Positions 25,798 to 34,562 of a stretch of DNA of 64,000 nt are shown here, piece after piece. Both the position numbers and the translations under genes were made by a program. The stretch comes from Ramlibacter cellulosilyticus. GTDB lineage: Bacteria > Pseudomonadota > Gammaproteobacteria > Burkholderiales > Burkholderiaceae_C. The notes under the pieces were generated by a model. It had not been told where the DNA came from, did no database searches, and saw only the letters and a program-made list of their open reading frames with translations. Numbering within the stretch: the stretch's first letter is position 1; every line of letters begins with the position of its first letter. Location of the stretch: assembly GCF_014297465.1 (NCBI RefSeq), contig NZ_JACORT010000001.1, positions 992,001-1,056,000 of the forward strand, read 5' to 3'.

Positions 25798-26425
25798 TGC
25801 GTGATGGCGAAGTTTGTTGGCAGACGGTTGACGGGCTCAACGCGCCACTTCGAATGGAACTTTGGGACTACACGCGTTGGAGTACGTCTCCTTTCTACCA
25901 TCCGGGAGGGAATTTGAAGCAATCGGGTTAGCGCGGAGCCGTATCTGTCCCTCGCTAGCCGGAAGACTGCGCCCGATGGGAGCCCGTCGGCGCAGCAACG
26001 GCGTCAGTTGACTTAAACGGGCTCGTTTTGATTCCGCGTGGTGCTTCCGCCATCCGGCTGCCACTTTCGACGCGCTGCGGTGTCGCGCGTCTTCACGTCG
26101 GGGTTGCTCAATGACCGCAATGAGACTGAGAGCGTGAACTGGTCGTCCACCGGCGACTGACCGCAACCGCTGCAAAGCAGTCGTCCTCGTCGCCCGCTAG
26201 TAGCGATAGCCAGCGGCCATTGCTGCCCCAGTCGCAACCGAGCGGAAGTCAACTCCCGCCCAAAAGCAGACGACCAACCCGGTGATCACTCCCAACCGCC
26301 GCGAAGCAACTTGATGACAGTGCGGTCGCCTGCGCGCGCGCCCGTTTTGCAACGTACGGTGCTGCTGACGCAGCCTTCCGCAGGGCTCCGACGGCCAGGC
26401 CGGCCAGCCGGTGCCAAGCTGCAAC
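25798..26425. other. Intergenic region at the right edge of the DRT island
   Basis: About 630 nt. The part next to the nuclease gene must hold its promoter. An imperfect hairpin CTGCGCCCGA...TCGGCGCAG lies around 25968-25995. The middle is occupied by a degenerate repeat (listed separately). No gene is supported. Confidence 0.45.
26061..26275 (-). repeat. Degenerate intergenic repeat, right-type copy 1
   Basis: Aligned by eye with 53041-53260 at about 70-80 percent over 200 nt. Shared blocks include gcaaagcagtcNtcctcgtc, tagtagcgaYagccag, ggccNttgcYgccccag and gcaaccgagcggaagtcaac. Short open frames on the minus strand of both copies encode similar peptides, but neither has an RBS or protein-like composition. 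Confidence 0.65.
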
Positions 26426-27034
26426 ATGGCCTTTTCCCGCGTCCCGTGGCTGTTGTTGCTGGTGGTGGTGCTGCTGCATTCGACCACGGGCGAGCCCTGG
26501 CGCCGGGAGGCACCGCCCGCGCCGGCGCAGCCGAGCGCCGTGGCCGAGCCCGTCGCACCAACGCCGGAGGAACTGCTCGCGCAGCGGCGGCTTGCCGTGC
26601 CGGTGCAGGGCGTGCTGCGGACGCGGCTGAAGGACAGTTTCCACGGCCGGCGGGGCAAGGGCCGCCGGCACGAGGCGATCGACATCATGGCGCCGTGGGG
26701 GACGCCCGTCGTTGCCGCCGATGACGGCCGCATCGAGAAGATCTCGCGCAATGCGGGCGGCGGGCTGGCGCTGTACCAGGCGGACGACTCCGGCCGCTTC
26801 GTCTACTACTACGCGCACCTGGCAGGGTACGCCGACGGCCTTCGCGAAGGGCAGCAGGTGCGTCGAGGCGACGTGATCGCCTATGTCGGTGCCACGGGCA
26901 ATGCGAGCCCCACGGCGCCGCACCTGCACTTCGCGGTGATGCTGCACACGCCGCGCCTGCGCTGGCGCGACGCGCAGATGGTCAATCCCTATCCTGCGCT
27001 GGCCCACGAAGCAGACGCCGTGGCGGTGCGCTGA
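26426..27034 (+). CDS. M23-family peptidase (LytM-type murein endopeptidase)
   Basis: 202 residues with an N-terminal hydrophobic signal or anchor (WLLLLVVVLLHST), a Pro/Ala-rich linker, then a LytM domain. Zinc ligands are seen in RRHEAIDIMAPWGTPV (H-x-x-x-D) and in the HLHFAV (HxH) motif near the end; GDVIAYVGATGNASPTAPHLHF is the classic closing segment, here kept in parts. It probably cleaves peptidoglycan cross-links or acts in the periplasm. ATG 26426 is chosen over GTG 26411 because the hydrophobic segment follows directly. It stands at the boundary between the DRT island and the opgGH operon. Confidence 0.9.
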   Translation: MAFSRVPWLLLLVVVLLHSTTGEPWRREAPPAPAQPSAVAEPVAPTPEELLAQRRLAVPVQGVLRTRLKDSFHGRRGKGRRHEAIDIMAPWGTPVVAADDGRIEKISRNAGGGLALYQADDSGRFVYYYAHLAGYADGLREGQQVRRGDVIAYVGATGNASPTAPHLHFAVMLHTPRLRWRDAQMVNPYPALAHEADAVAVR

Positions 27035-27149
27035 GCCGCATAAGTCGTTACGTCCGTCGCACCGCGTCGCGCCTGTAACGCGTTGATGAGCTCGCCGCCC
27101 CTTCCCCGGCGTGCACAATCGCGGGTCCAAAAAATGCGTAGTGCACTGG

Positions 27150-28628
27150 ATGTTGCGACGAATCGCATTCTGGACGACGGCGTTCCTGGCGTTCGCCCCC
27201 GTCCATGCTCTTTCATTCGGGTTCGAGGATGTCGCAAGGGAGGCCGAGCGGGTCGCGCGGGCCCCTTACCGGGAACCGCCCGCAGCGGATCCGGCCTTGG
27301 CGGCCATCAGCTACGACGCCTATCGCCGGCAGCGGTTTCGCCCGGAGTTCTCCACCTGGCGTGGCAGCGGCACGCCGTTCGAGCTGCAGTACTTCCCCCG
27401 CGGTCGCGGCTTCACGCGCGCAGTGCGGATGTACGAGGTCGTCGGCGACGCGGTGCAGCCCCTGCAGGTGCCCGCGTCCGCATTCGAGGGCGCAGCGGCC
27501 GACGGCGTCGCCGGCTGGCGCCTGAACCGCTGGACCGGCGAGCCGCCGCGCAGTGACGAGGTGGCGGCCTTCCTGGGCGCCAGCTATTTCCGCCTGGTCG
27601 CCCCCGCCCTGCGTTACGGGGTGTCCGCACGCGGGCTCGCGGTCGACACCGTCGGCGGCAGCGGCGAGGAGTTCCCCGCCTTCACCACGTTCTGGGTGGT
27701 CCGGCCGTCGGCCGGCGACAGCGCGGTGCGCTTCTTCGCGCTGCTCGAGTCGCCGCGCGTCACGGGCGCGTACGCCTTCGTGGTGACGCCGGGCCCGGCA
27801 CGCACCACGGTGGACGTCCGGGCGAGGCTCACGCTGCGCAGCCCCGTGGCACGGCTGGGGATCGCTCCCCTGACCAGCATGTTCCTCGGTGGCGAGAACC
27901 AGGCCCTCCCGGACGACTACCGCCCCGAAGTGCACGACTCCGACGGGCTGCAGGTGGCCACCGGCGAAGGCGAGTGGTTGTGGCGCCCCTTGTCGAACCC
28001 GCGCGGCGTCTTCGTCACCAGCTTCGCCATGCCGTCGCTGGGCGGCTTCGGCCTCATGCAGCGCGATCGTGCGTTCGGCAGCTACCACGACCTCGAGGCC
28101 CGCTACGACCTGCGGCCGAGCGCGTGGGTGGAGCCCCTCGGTGACTGGGGCGCGGGGCGTGTGGAGCTGCTGCAGTTCCATACGCCGGACGAAACGCACG
28201 ACAACATCGGTGCCTGGTGGTTCCCCGAGCGCCTGCCCGCACCGGGCGAGCCCGTCGAATTCGCGTGGCGCCTGACGGTGTCGGACCGCCAGCCATTGCC
28301 GCCCAACGCCTGGGTGGTGCAGAGCCGGCGCGGGCACGGCTGGCGCGAAGGTCCGGCTCCCGCCGGCCACCTGCAGTACCACCTCGATTTCGCGGGCCCG
28401 GCGCTGGAAGGCCTGGGGGAGGGCGCGGTCGAGGCGATAACAAGCGGCAATGACAACGTGCGCGGCCTGCGCGCGACGGCGTACCCCAATCCCGCCCTGG
28501 GGGGCTGGCGCGTCACCCTGGACTTCGAGCGCCTCGACCCGCGGCAGGCGACGGAGCTCCGTGTCTTCCTGCGCAGCGGCGCGCGCGTGCTGTCCGAAAC
28601 CTGGTCCCACGCACTGGCACCCGAATGA
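27150..28628 (+). CDS. opgG: Glucan biosynthesis protein OpgG/OpgD (periplasmic)
   Basis: 492 residues with a Sec signal peptide (LRRIAFWTTAFLAFAPVHA) and the full MdoG fold: FGFEDVAREAERVARAPY, ISYDAYRRQRFRP near the N-terminus, FLGASYFRLV, FTTFWVVRP, LTSMFLGGEN and LMQRDRAFGSYHDLEARYDLRPS later. OpgG shapes the backbone branching of osmoregulated periplasmic glucans. Its stop overlaps the start of opgH by 4 nt (ATGA), so they are translationally coupled. OpgD is a close paralogue, but the coupling to opgH favours OpgG. Confidence 0.93.
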   Translation: MLRRIAFWTTAFLAFAPVHALSFGFEDVAREAERVARAPYREPPAADPALAAISYDAYRRQRFRPEFSTWRGSGTPFELQYFPRGRGFTRAVRMYEVVGDAVQPLQVPASAFEGAAADGVAGWRLNRWTGEPPRSDEVAAFLGASYFRLVAPALRYGVSARGLAVDTVGGSGEEFPAFTTFWVVRPSAGDSAVRFFALLESPRVTGAYAFVVTPGPARTTVDVRARLTLRSPVARLGIAPLTSMFLGGENQALPDDYRPEVHDSDGLQVATGEGEWLWRPLSNPRGVFVTSFAMPSLGGFGLMQRDRAFGSYHDLEARYDLRPSAWVEPLGDWGAGRVELLQFHTPDETHDNIGAWWFPERLPAPGEPVEFAWRLTVSDRQPLPPNAWVVQSRRGHGWREGPAPAGHLQYHLDFAGPALEGLGEGAVEAITSGNDNVRGLRATAYPNPALGGWRVTLDFERLDPRQATELRVFLRSGARVLSETWSHALAPE

Positions 28629-30835
28629 ACATCCCCATGAACGAAGCACCTCCTTCCGAACGCGCCCGCACCGCCCCGCCGCTGCGGCGCGGTGCCATGA
28701 CCCCGTCGCCCTGGTTCGGCTTCTGGCGCGGGCTGCTGTTCGCGCTCTGGCGTGCCCCGTCGTCGCGCACGCGCATGGTGCGCGAGGCACCGTGGCATGC
28801 CGCCGCAGGCCGCCGCCGCGCCACGCTCCTGGCCCTCGTCGCCGCGCTGGCGGCCGGGGCAGCGGCGCTGCGGGTCGCCGCCGGCCCGGAGCATCCGGAT
28901 GCGCTGTGGTGGGCGGCCACGGCGCTGATGACGCTGCTCTTTGCCTGGGTCGGCGTGGGATGCGCCACGGCTGCGATGGGTGCGTGGGCCGCCTGGCGCG
29001 GCGACCCGCTGGCGCCGGCGGTTCCCGCAGCGCGCAGGCCCATCGATGCGGCCGCGCGCACGGCGATCATCATGCCGATCTGCAACGAGGACGTCGTCAC
29101 GGTGTTCGCCGGGCTGCGTGCGACCTGCGAGTCGCTGGCGGCTACCGGCGCGCTGCCGCTGTTCGATGTGTTCGTGCTGTCCGACACCAGCGACCCGGGG
29201 CTGCGCGCCGCGGAGGAACGCGCCTGGCGACGCCTGTGCGCCATGCTGGGCGAGCCGGCCGACGGCACGGGCCGCCTGTTCTATCGCTGGCGCAAGCGGC
29301 GCGTGAAGCGCAAGTCCGGCAACGTGGCGGACTTCTGCCGCCGCTGGGGGCGCAACTATCGCTACATGGTGGTGCTCGATGCGGACAGCACCATGCGCGG
29401 CGACACGCTGGTGCAGCTGGTGCGGCTGATGGAGGCGAACCCGCGCGCGGGCATCCTGCAGACCCTGCCGCAGGTCGCGAACCCCGCGACCTTGCACGCA
29501 CGCGCGCAGCGCTTCGCGAGCCAGGTCTACGGACGGCTGTTCGCCCGCGGCATGGCGTGGTGGCAGCTGGGCGATGCGCACTACTGGGGCCACAACGCGA
29601 TCCTGCGGGTCGAGCCGTTCATGCGCCACTGCGGCCTGGCGCGGCTGCCGGGGCGGGGCGGCCTGGCCGGCGAGATCCTCTCGCACGACTTCGTCGAAGC
29701 CGCCCTCATGGGGCGCATGGGCTACGAGGTCTGGCTGGTTCCCGAGCTGGAGGGAAGCTGGGAGCAGACGCCGGCCAACCTGCTGGACGAACTGCAGCGG
29801 GACCGGCGCTGGTGCCAGGGCAACCTGCAGAACGTGCGGCTGGTCGCCGAGCCGGGCTGGCGCAGCGCGCACCGTGCGATGTTCGCGGTGGGTGCGTTCT
29901 CCTATGCGGTGGCGCCGCTCTGGCTGGCGTTCATGGTGCTGGGCCTGAGCGGTGCCGGGCAGACGGGCAGCGACACGCACCTCTGGCTGCTCACGCTGGC
30001 CCTCCTGCTGCTGCCGCGGCTGCTGGGCGTGGGCATGGTGCTCGCCCGCGGCGAAGCGGCCGCCTTCGGCGGCGTGGGGCGCCTCGCCGGCAGCGCGCTC
30101 TTCGAGCTCGTGCTGTCCACGTTGCAGGCACCGGTGCGCATGCTCGCGCATTGCGTCCACGTGCTGGGCGCGCTCACGGGCCTGAAGCTCGAGTGGCGTT
30201 CGCCTCCGCGCGCGGCCGACGTCCCGCGCTGGGGCGACGTCGCACGCCGCCTGGGCGCGCCCGTCCTGCTGCCGCTCGCAACGGGGCTGGCGGTGCTGCA
30301 ACGGTCCGCGTCGGATGCCCTGGCACCGATCTGGCTGCCGTTGTCCCTCGCCGTCCCGCTGGTGGTCTTCACCGGCCACCCGAGCGCCGGGCAGGTGGCG
30401 GCGCGGATGGGCCTGCTCCGCACGCCGGACGAGGCGGCGCGGCCGCGCCCGCTCGTGCAGGCGGCGCAACTGCGCGGCTTCCTCGATCTCGCCCCGTCGC
30501 GTGCTCCGATGGTGGGCGCTCCGGCACGGCGTCCAACAGCGCCTCGCAACTGGGCGCATGCGGGCCTGCTCGCCACCACCATGATCGTGCTGGCCATGAG
30601 CCCGCGCCCGCCGGGCGACGTTCCCGACCTGCCGCAAGCATCGCGGCATGGCTTGCACCATCTGGTCGTGGCGGACAGCGGCTCCTCCCTGCGGGCCGGG
30701 CAGGCGCTGGACAAGCCATCGGCACGCAAGCGCGTGGTACGCGAACGGCCCGCGCGCATGATCGACGACGCGGTGCGGATGCGGGCGCGGGAGGCGGTGC
30801 AGCGGGCGCTGGCGGAGGAGGAGTGGCCGGTGTGA
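28625..30835 (+). CDS. opgH: Glucans biosynthesis glucosyltransferase OpgH
   Basis: 736 residues of a processive GT2 enzyme in the inner membrane: TAIIMPICNEDV opens the glycosyltransferase domain. The Asp residues of the active site are in VVLDADSTMRG (about residue 250) and SHDFVEAAL (about 355), and the acceptor/translocation motif is RDRRWCQGN (about 393). There are two membrane helices before the catalytic domain and several after it. It polymerises UDP-glucose into the linear backbone of periplasmic glucans and passes it across the membrane. The C-terminal 130 residues are variable. Confidence 0.95.
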   Translation: MNIPMNEAPPSERARTAPPLRRGAMTPSPWFGFWRGLLFALWRAPSSRTRMVREAPWHAAAGRRRATLLALVAALAAGAAALRVAAGPEHPDALWWAATALMTLLFAWVGVGCATAAMGAWAAWRGDPLAPAVPAARRPIDAAARTAIIMPICNEDVVTVFAGLRATCESLAATGALPLFDVFVLSDTSDPGLRAAEERAWRRLCAMLGEPADGTGRLFYRWRKRRVKRKSGNVADFCRRWGRNYRYMVVLDADSTMRGDTLVQLVRLMEANPRAGILQTLPQVANPATLHARAQRFASQVYGRLFARGMAWWQLGDAHYWGHNAILRVEPFMRHCGLARLPGRGGLAGEILSHDFVEAALMGRMGYEVWLVPELEGSWEQTPANLLDELQRDRRWCQGNLQNVRLVAEPGWRSAHRAMFAVGAFSYAVAPLWLAFMVLGLSGAGQTGSDTHLWLLTLALLLLPRLLGVGMVLARGEAAAFGGVGRLAGSALFELVLSTLQAPVRMLAHCVHVLGALTGLKLEWRSPPRAADVPRWGDVARRLGAPVLLPLATGLAVLQRSASDALAPIWLPLSLAVPLVVFTGHPSAGQVAARMGLLRTPDEAARPRPLVQAAQLRGFLDLAPSRAPMVGAPARRPTAPRNWAHAGLLATTMIVLAMSPRPPGDVPDLPQASRHGLHHLVVADSGSSLRAGQALDKPSARKRVVRERPARMIDDAVRMRAREAVQRALAEEEWPV

Positions 30836-30974
30836 GGGGGTGGGTTACCCCTTCCGTGCCGGCCGCGGGTCAATGGGCGTGAAGACACCGAGTTGACGTT
30901 CCGGCGAACGGCCGCATTCAACCAGAAGCGGACGTCTCCGGTCGCTCTCCTCCGGATCCGGCCAGAAGATCTGC

Positions 30975-31781
30975 TTACTGCCGCGCCACCGCGTCCACAA
31001 AGTCCTTCGCAGGCGCACCGATCACGGCACCCAGCGCCAGCGCACGAGCATTCGCCGCGGAAATGATCCCGTCTTCGTAGGTGGACCGCCCGTTCCCGAT
31101 GCGCGCCGTGAACACGCTCACCGTCGCCGCGGCAATTCCCTTCTGCTCCAGGATCGGCAGCGAGGCCAGGCCGGCATAGTCCGCGCCGAAGCCCGCGTCG
31201 TTGAACAGCACCAGCTGCGGATTCACCTTGGCGGAGTAGCCGTCGGAGGGCGTTCCGCCATGCGAGCCGCTCAGCACGATGCCGCCGGCGTCGCCCGGCT
31301 GCGCCAGCGCGATGGAGTCCACCATCACGATGGGCCTGCGGGCCCCGGCCACCATCGCCTCGGACCGGGTCTCCAGCATGGGCGCAGGCGTCGCCGTCGC
31401 TGGCGACGCGGAGCGCAGGAGGTCCGCCGCCTCGCGGCAGGTCATGCCGGGCTCCACCTTGCAGGCGGCGGCGTACCGGTTGACCGCGCTGATCGTGCCG
31501 CGCTCGAGCATGTCGGCGCCTTCGCCGATGCGGGCGCTGCGGGCAGCGACGGCCGCCATCGCGAAGCCGAACTGCTCGGCCCATGCGAGGCCGGCGATCC
31601 CGGCCTGGTCGCGGCCGAACGAGGCATCGTGCTGGATGGCCGCGAGCGGGCGCGCCTTGAGCGTGAGGTACGTCGTGAAGATCGCCGCATGCGATCCACC
31701 GACGATGACCGCGCCTTCCGTTTCGGGACCCAGCTTGGTCACGGTAGGCACCGCCAGCACTCTTGCTTTCTCGATCGGCAT
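30975..31781 (-). CDS. Unknown protein made of two homologous halves
   Basis: 268 residues from the ATG at 31781 (GGAG 5 nt upstream). Residues numbered from a GTG two codons earlier: 25-103 and 168-246 are clearly related. Both have G-x-[IV]-[LV]-x-GSH, a DASFG.D.AG/DAGFGADYAG segment, then GIAAATVS...ARIGNG, and end with a GxISAxN motif. This points to an internal duplication forming a pseudo-symmetric domain pair. I do not recognise the family. It follows the IclR gene on the same strand by 66 nt and faces away from a Bug receptor/enoyl-CoA hydratase/CoA ligase set, so a role in that catabolic pathway is the likeliest guess. Confidence 0.65.
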   Translation of the reverse strand: MPIEKARVLAVPTVTKLGPETEGAVIVGGSHAAIFTTYLTLKARPLAAIQHDASFGRDQAGIAGLAWAEQFGFAMAAVAARSARIGEGADMLERGTISAVNRYAAACKVEPGMTCREAADLLRSASPATATPAPMLETRSEAMVAGARRPIVMVDSIALAQPGDAGGIVLSGSHGGTPSDGYSAKVNPQLVLFNDAGFGADYAGLASLPILEQKGIAAATVSVFTARIGNGRSTYEDGIISAANARALALGAVIGAPAKDFVDAVARQ

Positions 31782-31847
31782 GGACACTCCAGTCTTGCGT
31801 GGATGGGTTGGGATGGATCGAGAGCTTAATGCGATTGCCCCGGGCCA

Positions 31848-32645
31848 TCACTCCCCCGTCGCGACCTCCAGCTTCCGCACGATCCGCTCCTTCAGTTCCA
31901 GGAGAACCGGCGCGAGCTCACCCACCACCACTTCGAACGTCTCCGCCGACGACAGGCTGGCGTTCAGCGCGTAGTACGCCCCCTGGAACACCAGCGGCGT
32001 TGCCACCGCGGCCACTTCCGGCTGCCACGACGCGGCGCAGTAGCCTTTGCTCGCCACGCTCTCCATCGCGGACGCGATCTCCGCGCCCAGTCGCCGCCAC
32101 TGCCCTGCGCGGGCTTCGCGGAAGTGCGCGAGCAAGGCCTTGCGCCTGCCTTCCTCGGCGCTGGCGAGATACGCCCGCCCGAGCGACGTCAGCTCCATCG
32201 GCACGCGCTGGCCCGACACCACCGTGCGCAGGGACGGGCGCCGGTTGTAGCGGATGGATTCGAGATAGACCATCTCGTCGCGGTCCGGAGCGGCGAGGCC
32301 CACGTTGATCCTGCGCGCTTCCGCGACTTGCCGCATGAGCGGCGCCGCCGTCGCGAGCACCAGCGAGCCCGTGCGCATCGCGTGCGCGAAGCTCAGGACC
32401 GCCGGCGCGAGGCGGAACGCGCGCGAGCGGGGATCCACTTGCAGCAGGCCGCTGCCCACGAGCGTCTGCGTCAGGCGGCTGACCGTCGACCGCGACAGGC
32501 CGGTGCGTTCGGCCAGCTCCGCGTTCCCCAGCAGTTCCGATCCAGGGCGAAACGACCGCAGCAGCTCGATGCCTCGCTCCAGCGAGCGGTTCGCCGGCGA
32601 GACCCCGGGCTTCTGCTCGCGCAGCGTTTCGGCGGGCTTCTTCAT
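31848..32645 (-). CDS. IclR-family transcriptional regulator of the Bug/CoA cluster
   Basis: 265 residues: helix-turn-helix at about 20-75 (RSLERGIELLRSFRPGSELLGNAELAERTGLSRSTVSRLTQ is the recognition region, here split by the turn), then an IclR effector domain (PSLRTVVSGQRVPMELTSLGRAYLAS...SSAETFEVVVGELAPVLLELKERI). It is divergent from the Bug receptor gene, with a strong TTCCA-N5-TGGAA palindrome between them at 32663-32690. By position it regulates both its own transcript, including the duplicated-domain protein, and the receptor operon. Confidence 0.9.
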   Translation of the reverse strand: MKKPAETLREQKPGVSPANRSLERGIELLRSFRPGSELLGNAELAERTGLSRSTVSRLTQTLVGSGLLQVDPRSRAFRLAPAVLSFAHAMRTGSLVLATAAPLMRQVAEARRINVGLAAPDRDEMVYLESIRYNRRPSLRTVVSGQRVPMELTSLGRAYLASAEEGRRKALLAHFREARAGQWRRLGAEIASAMESVASKGYCAASWQPEVAAVATPLVFQGAYYALNASLSSAETFEVVVGELAPVLLELKERIVRKLEVATGE

Positions 32646-32662
32646 GGGCTGGGCGCCATTCT

Positions 32663-32690
32663 CCCCGATTCCACTCCTTGGAATTCGGGG
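32663..32690. promoter_or_regulatory. Likely IclR operator (TTCCA-N5-TGGAA)
   Basis: A 28-nt inverted repeat, CCCCGA-TTCCA-CTCCT-TGGAA-TTCGGGG. The inner arms are perfect and the outer arms differ by one inserted T. TTCCA/TGGAA half-sites are the usual IclR-type sites. It lies 18 nt upstream of the IclR start and about 80 nt upstream of the Bug receptor start. Confidence 0.65.
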
Positions 32691-32771
32691 GGTGCCAATC
32701 CGCGGCGTGTTTCCTAAGCTTCCGGGACCATGCAGCGCCTTCCTCGCTGCGCATTCCAGGAGACAGAACCG

Positions 32772-33746
32772 ATGAACTTCCGCCCCGTCCTCGTGCGCTT
32801 CGCCGCGCTTGCAGCGGCCGCCGCCTTCGCGGCGTCCACGGCGCTCGCCGCCGGCTTTCCCGACAAGCCCGTGAAGCTGGTGGTGCCCTTCGCACCGGGC
32901 GGCGGCACGGATGCCATCGCCCGCGCGCTCGGCGTCGGCATGGGCGAGGCCCTGGCGCAGCCGGTCATCGTGGACAACAAGCCGGGCGCCGGCACCATCA
33001 TCGGCAGCGACTTCGTGGCCAAGAGCGCTCCCGACGGCTACACGCTGGTCGTGGCCACCTTCGCGCATGCGGTGAACCCCAGCCTCATGCAGAAGCTCCC
33101 GTTCGACACGCAGAAGGCGTTCGCGCCCGTGATGCTGCTCGCGCGCGGCCCGAACGTGCTGGTCGTGCGCGCGGACAGCCCGTACAAGAGCGTCGCCGAC
33201 GTGGTCGCCGCCGCCCGCGCCAAGCCCGGCAAGCTGACCTACGCCTCGCAGGGCAACGGCACCTCCGCCCACCTCGCCGGCGAGATGTTCACCAACCTCG
33301 CCAAGGTGCAGATGACGCACGTGCCGTATCGCGGCGCCGGCCCGGCGATGACGGACCTGCTCGGGGGCCAGGTGGACGTGATGTTCGCCACCGCGTCGGC
33401 GGCGTCGCCCCACATCGCGGGCGGCAAGCTGCGCGCCCTGGGCGTGACCACGCCCGAGCGCGCCGCGGCGCTGAAGGACGTGCCGGCGATCGCGGAGACC
33501 GTGCCCGGCTATGCGGTGGAAAGCTGGTACGGCCTGTTCGCACCGGCCGGCACGCCGCCCGACGTGATCGCGAAGCTGCATGCCGCCGCGAAGAAGGCGA
33601 CGGAGACGCCCGCCTTCCGCAAGATGATGGAACCCGAAGGCCTCAAGGTCAGCGCCGGCGCCCCGGCGGAACTCGATGCCTACGTCCGCGGCGAAACGGC
33701 CCGCTGGGCGCGCATCGTCAAGGAAAACAACGTCAAGGCCGACTGA
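32772..33746 (+). CDS. Tripartite tricarboxylate transporter (Bug-family) substrate-binding protein
   Basis: 324 residues: a signal peptide ([21 protein letters not shown]) and the Bug domain with [66 protein letters not shown] and [22 protein letters not shown]. Bug proteins bind small carboxylates through two conserved water-mediated sites. No TctA/TctB membrane genes are nearby. The ATG at 32772 has AGGAG upstream. It heads a plus-strand run with enoyl-CoA hydratase and CoA ligase genes, so its ligand is probably an acid fed into CoA chemistry. Confidence 0.95.
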   Translation: MNFRPVLVRFAALAAAAAFAASTALAAGFPDKPVKLVVPFAPGGGTDAIARALGVGMGEALAQPVIVDNKPGAGTIIGSDFVAKSAPDGYTLVVATFAHAVNPSLMQKLPFDTQKAFAPVMLLARGPNVLVVRADSPYKSVADVVAAARAKPGKLTYASQGNGTSAHLAGEMFTNLAKVQMTHVPYRGAGPAMTDLLGGQVDVMFATASAASPHIAGGKLRALGVTTPERAAALKDVPAIAETVPGYAVESWYGLFAPAGTPPDVIAKLHAAAKKATETPAFRKMMEPEGLKVSAGAPAELDAYVRGETARWARIVKENNVKAD

Positions 33747-33763
33747 CCTCAGGAACACACGCC

Positions 33764-34558
33764 ATGGACTCCTCCCTGATCCACTTGCAGGTCGAGGGCG
33801 GCATCGCCACCCTCACGCTCAATCGCCCCGACAAGCGCAACGCGATGAGCGACGCGATGCGCTCCGAATTCATCGCTGCCCTGGAGCGCGTCGCCGCCGA
33901 CAAGGCGATCCGTGCCCTCGTGCTCACCGGCGCGGGCAAGGGCTTCTGCGCCGGCGGCGACATCTCCGGCATGGAGAAGCGGATGAGTGCGCCCCCGGGC
34001 GAGATCGCCTTCAACGGCTGGCACCGCCAGCAGCGCGTGCACTACACGCAGACGCTGCTGCACACCATGCCGAAGCCGGTGATCGCCGCCGTCAACGGCG
34101 CGGCGTCGGGGCTCGGTGCGGACACCGCGCTGGCCTGCGACTTCATCATCGCCAGCGAATGGGCCAGCTTCACCTGGTCGTACATCCACCGCGGGATCGT
34201 CCCCGACGGCGGCGGCATGTACTTCCTGCCGCGCCGCGTGGGCCTGCCCCGCGCGAAAGAGCTGATCTTCACCGGCCGCAAGGTGGAGATCGACGAAGCG
34301 CTCGCCCTCGGCATCGTCGACCGCAAGACCACGGCCGACCGCCTGGTGCCCGACGCGCAAGCCTGGGCGGCGGAACTGAGCAAGGGTTCGGCCACGGCGC
34401 TGGCGCTCACCAAGACCATCCTCGACCAGAGCTTCGAGCTGCCCGCGCAGCAGGTGTTCGCGCAGGGCAGCCAGGCGCAGGGGATCTGCTACACGAGCAC
34501 CGAGCACCGCGAATCCGTCATGGCCTTCCTCGCGAAGTCCGCCTCCGCCAGGCCGTAA
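33764..34558 (+). CDS. Enoyl-CoA hydratase/isomerase family protein
   Basis: 264 residues with the crotonase fold: LTLNRPDKRNAMSDAMR, the first oxyanion-hole segment GAGKGFCAGGDISGM, the second AAVNGAASGLGADTALACDFIIAS, and HRGIVPDGGGMYFLPRRVG. The position that is the catalytic Glu in true hydratases (GL.PE/DGG) is Asp. The first catalytic Glu region reads SGLGAD, so isomerase, hydratase or lyase activity cannot be chosen. It lies 17 nt after the Bug gene and 4 nt before the CoA ligase gene. Confidence 0.9.
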   Translation: MDSSLIHLQVEGGIATLTLNRPDKRNAMSDAMRSEFIAALERVAADKAIRALVLTGAGKGFCAGGDISGMEKRMSAPPGEIAFNGWHRQQRVHYTQTLLHTMPKPVIAAVNGAASGLGADTALACDFIIASEWASFTWSYIHRGIVPDGGGMYFLPRRVGLPRAKELIFTGRKVEIDEALALGIVDRKTTADRLVPDAQAWAAELSKGSATALALTKTILDQSFELPAQQVFAQGSQAQGICYTSTEHRESVMAFLAKSASARP

Positions 34559-34562
34559 GCGC

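Noticed and set aside
26013-26252. Small minus-strand gene similar to one at 53078-53260
   Set aside because: The likeness comes from the shared non-coding repeat; neither has an RBS, and the peptides look like random GC-rich translation.
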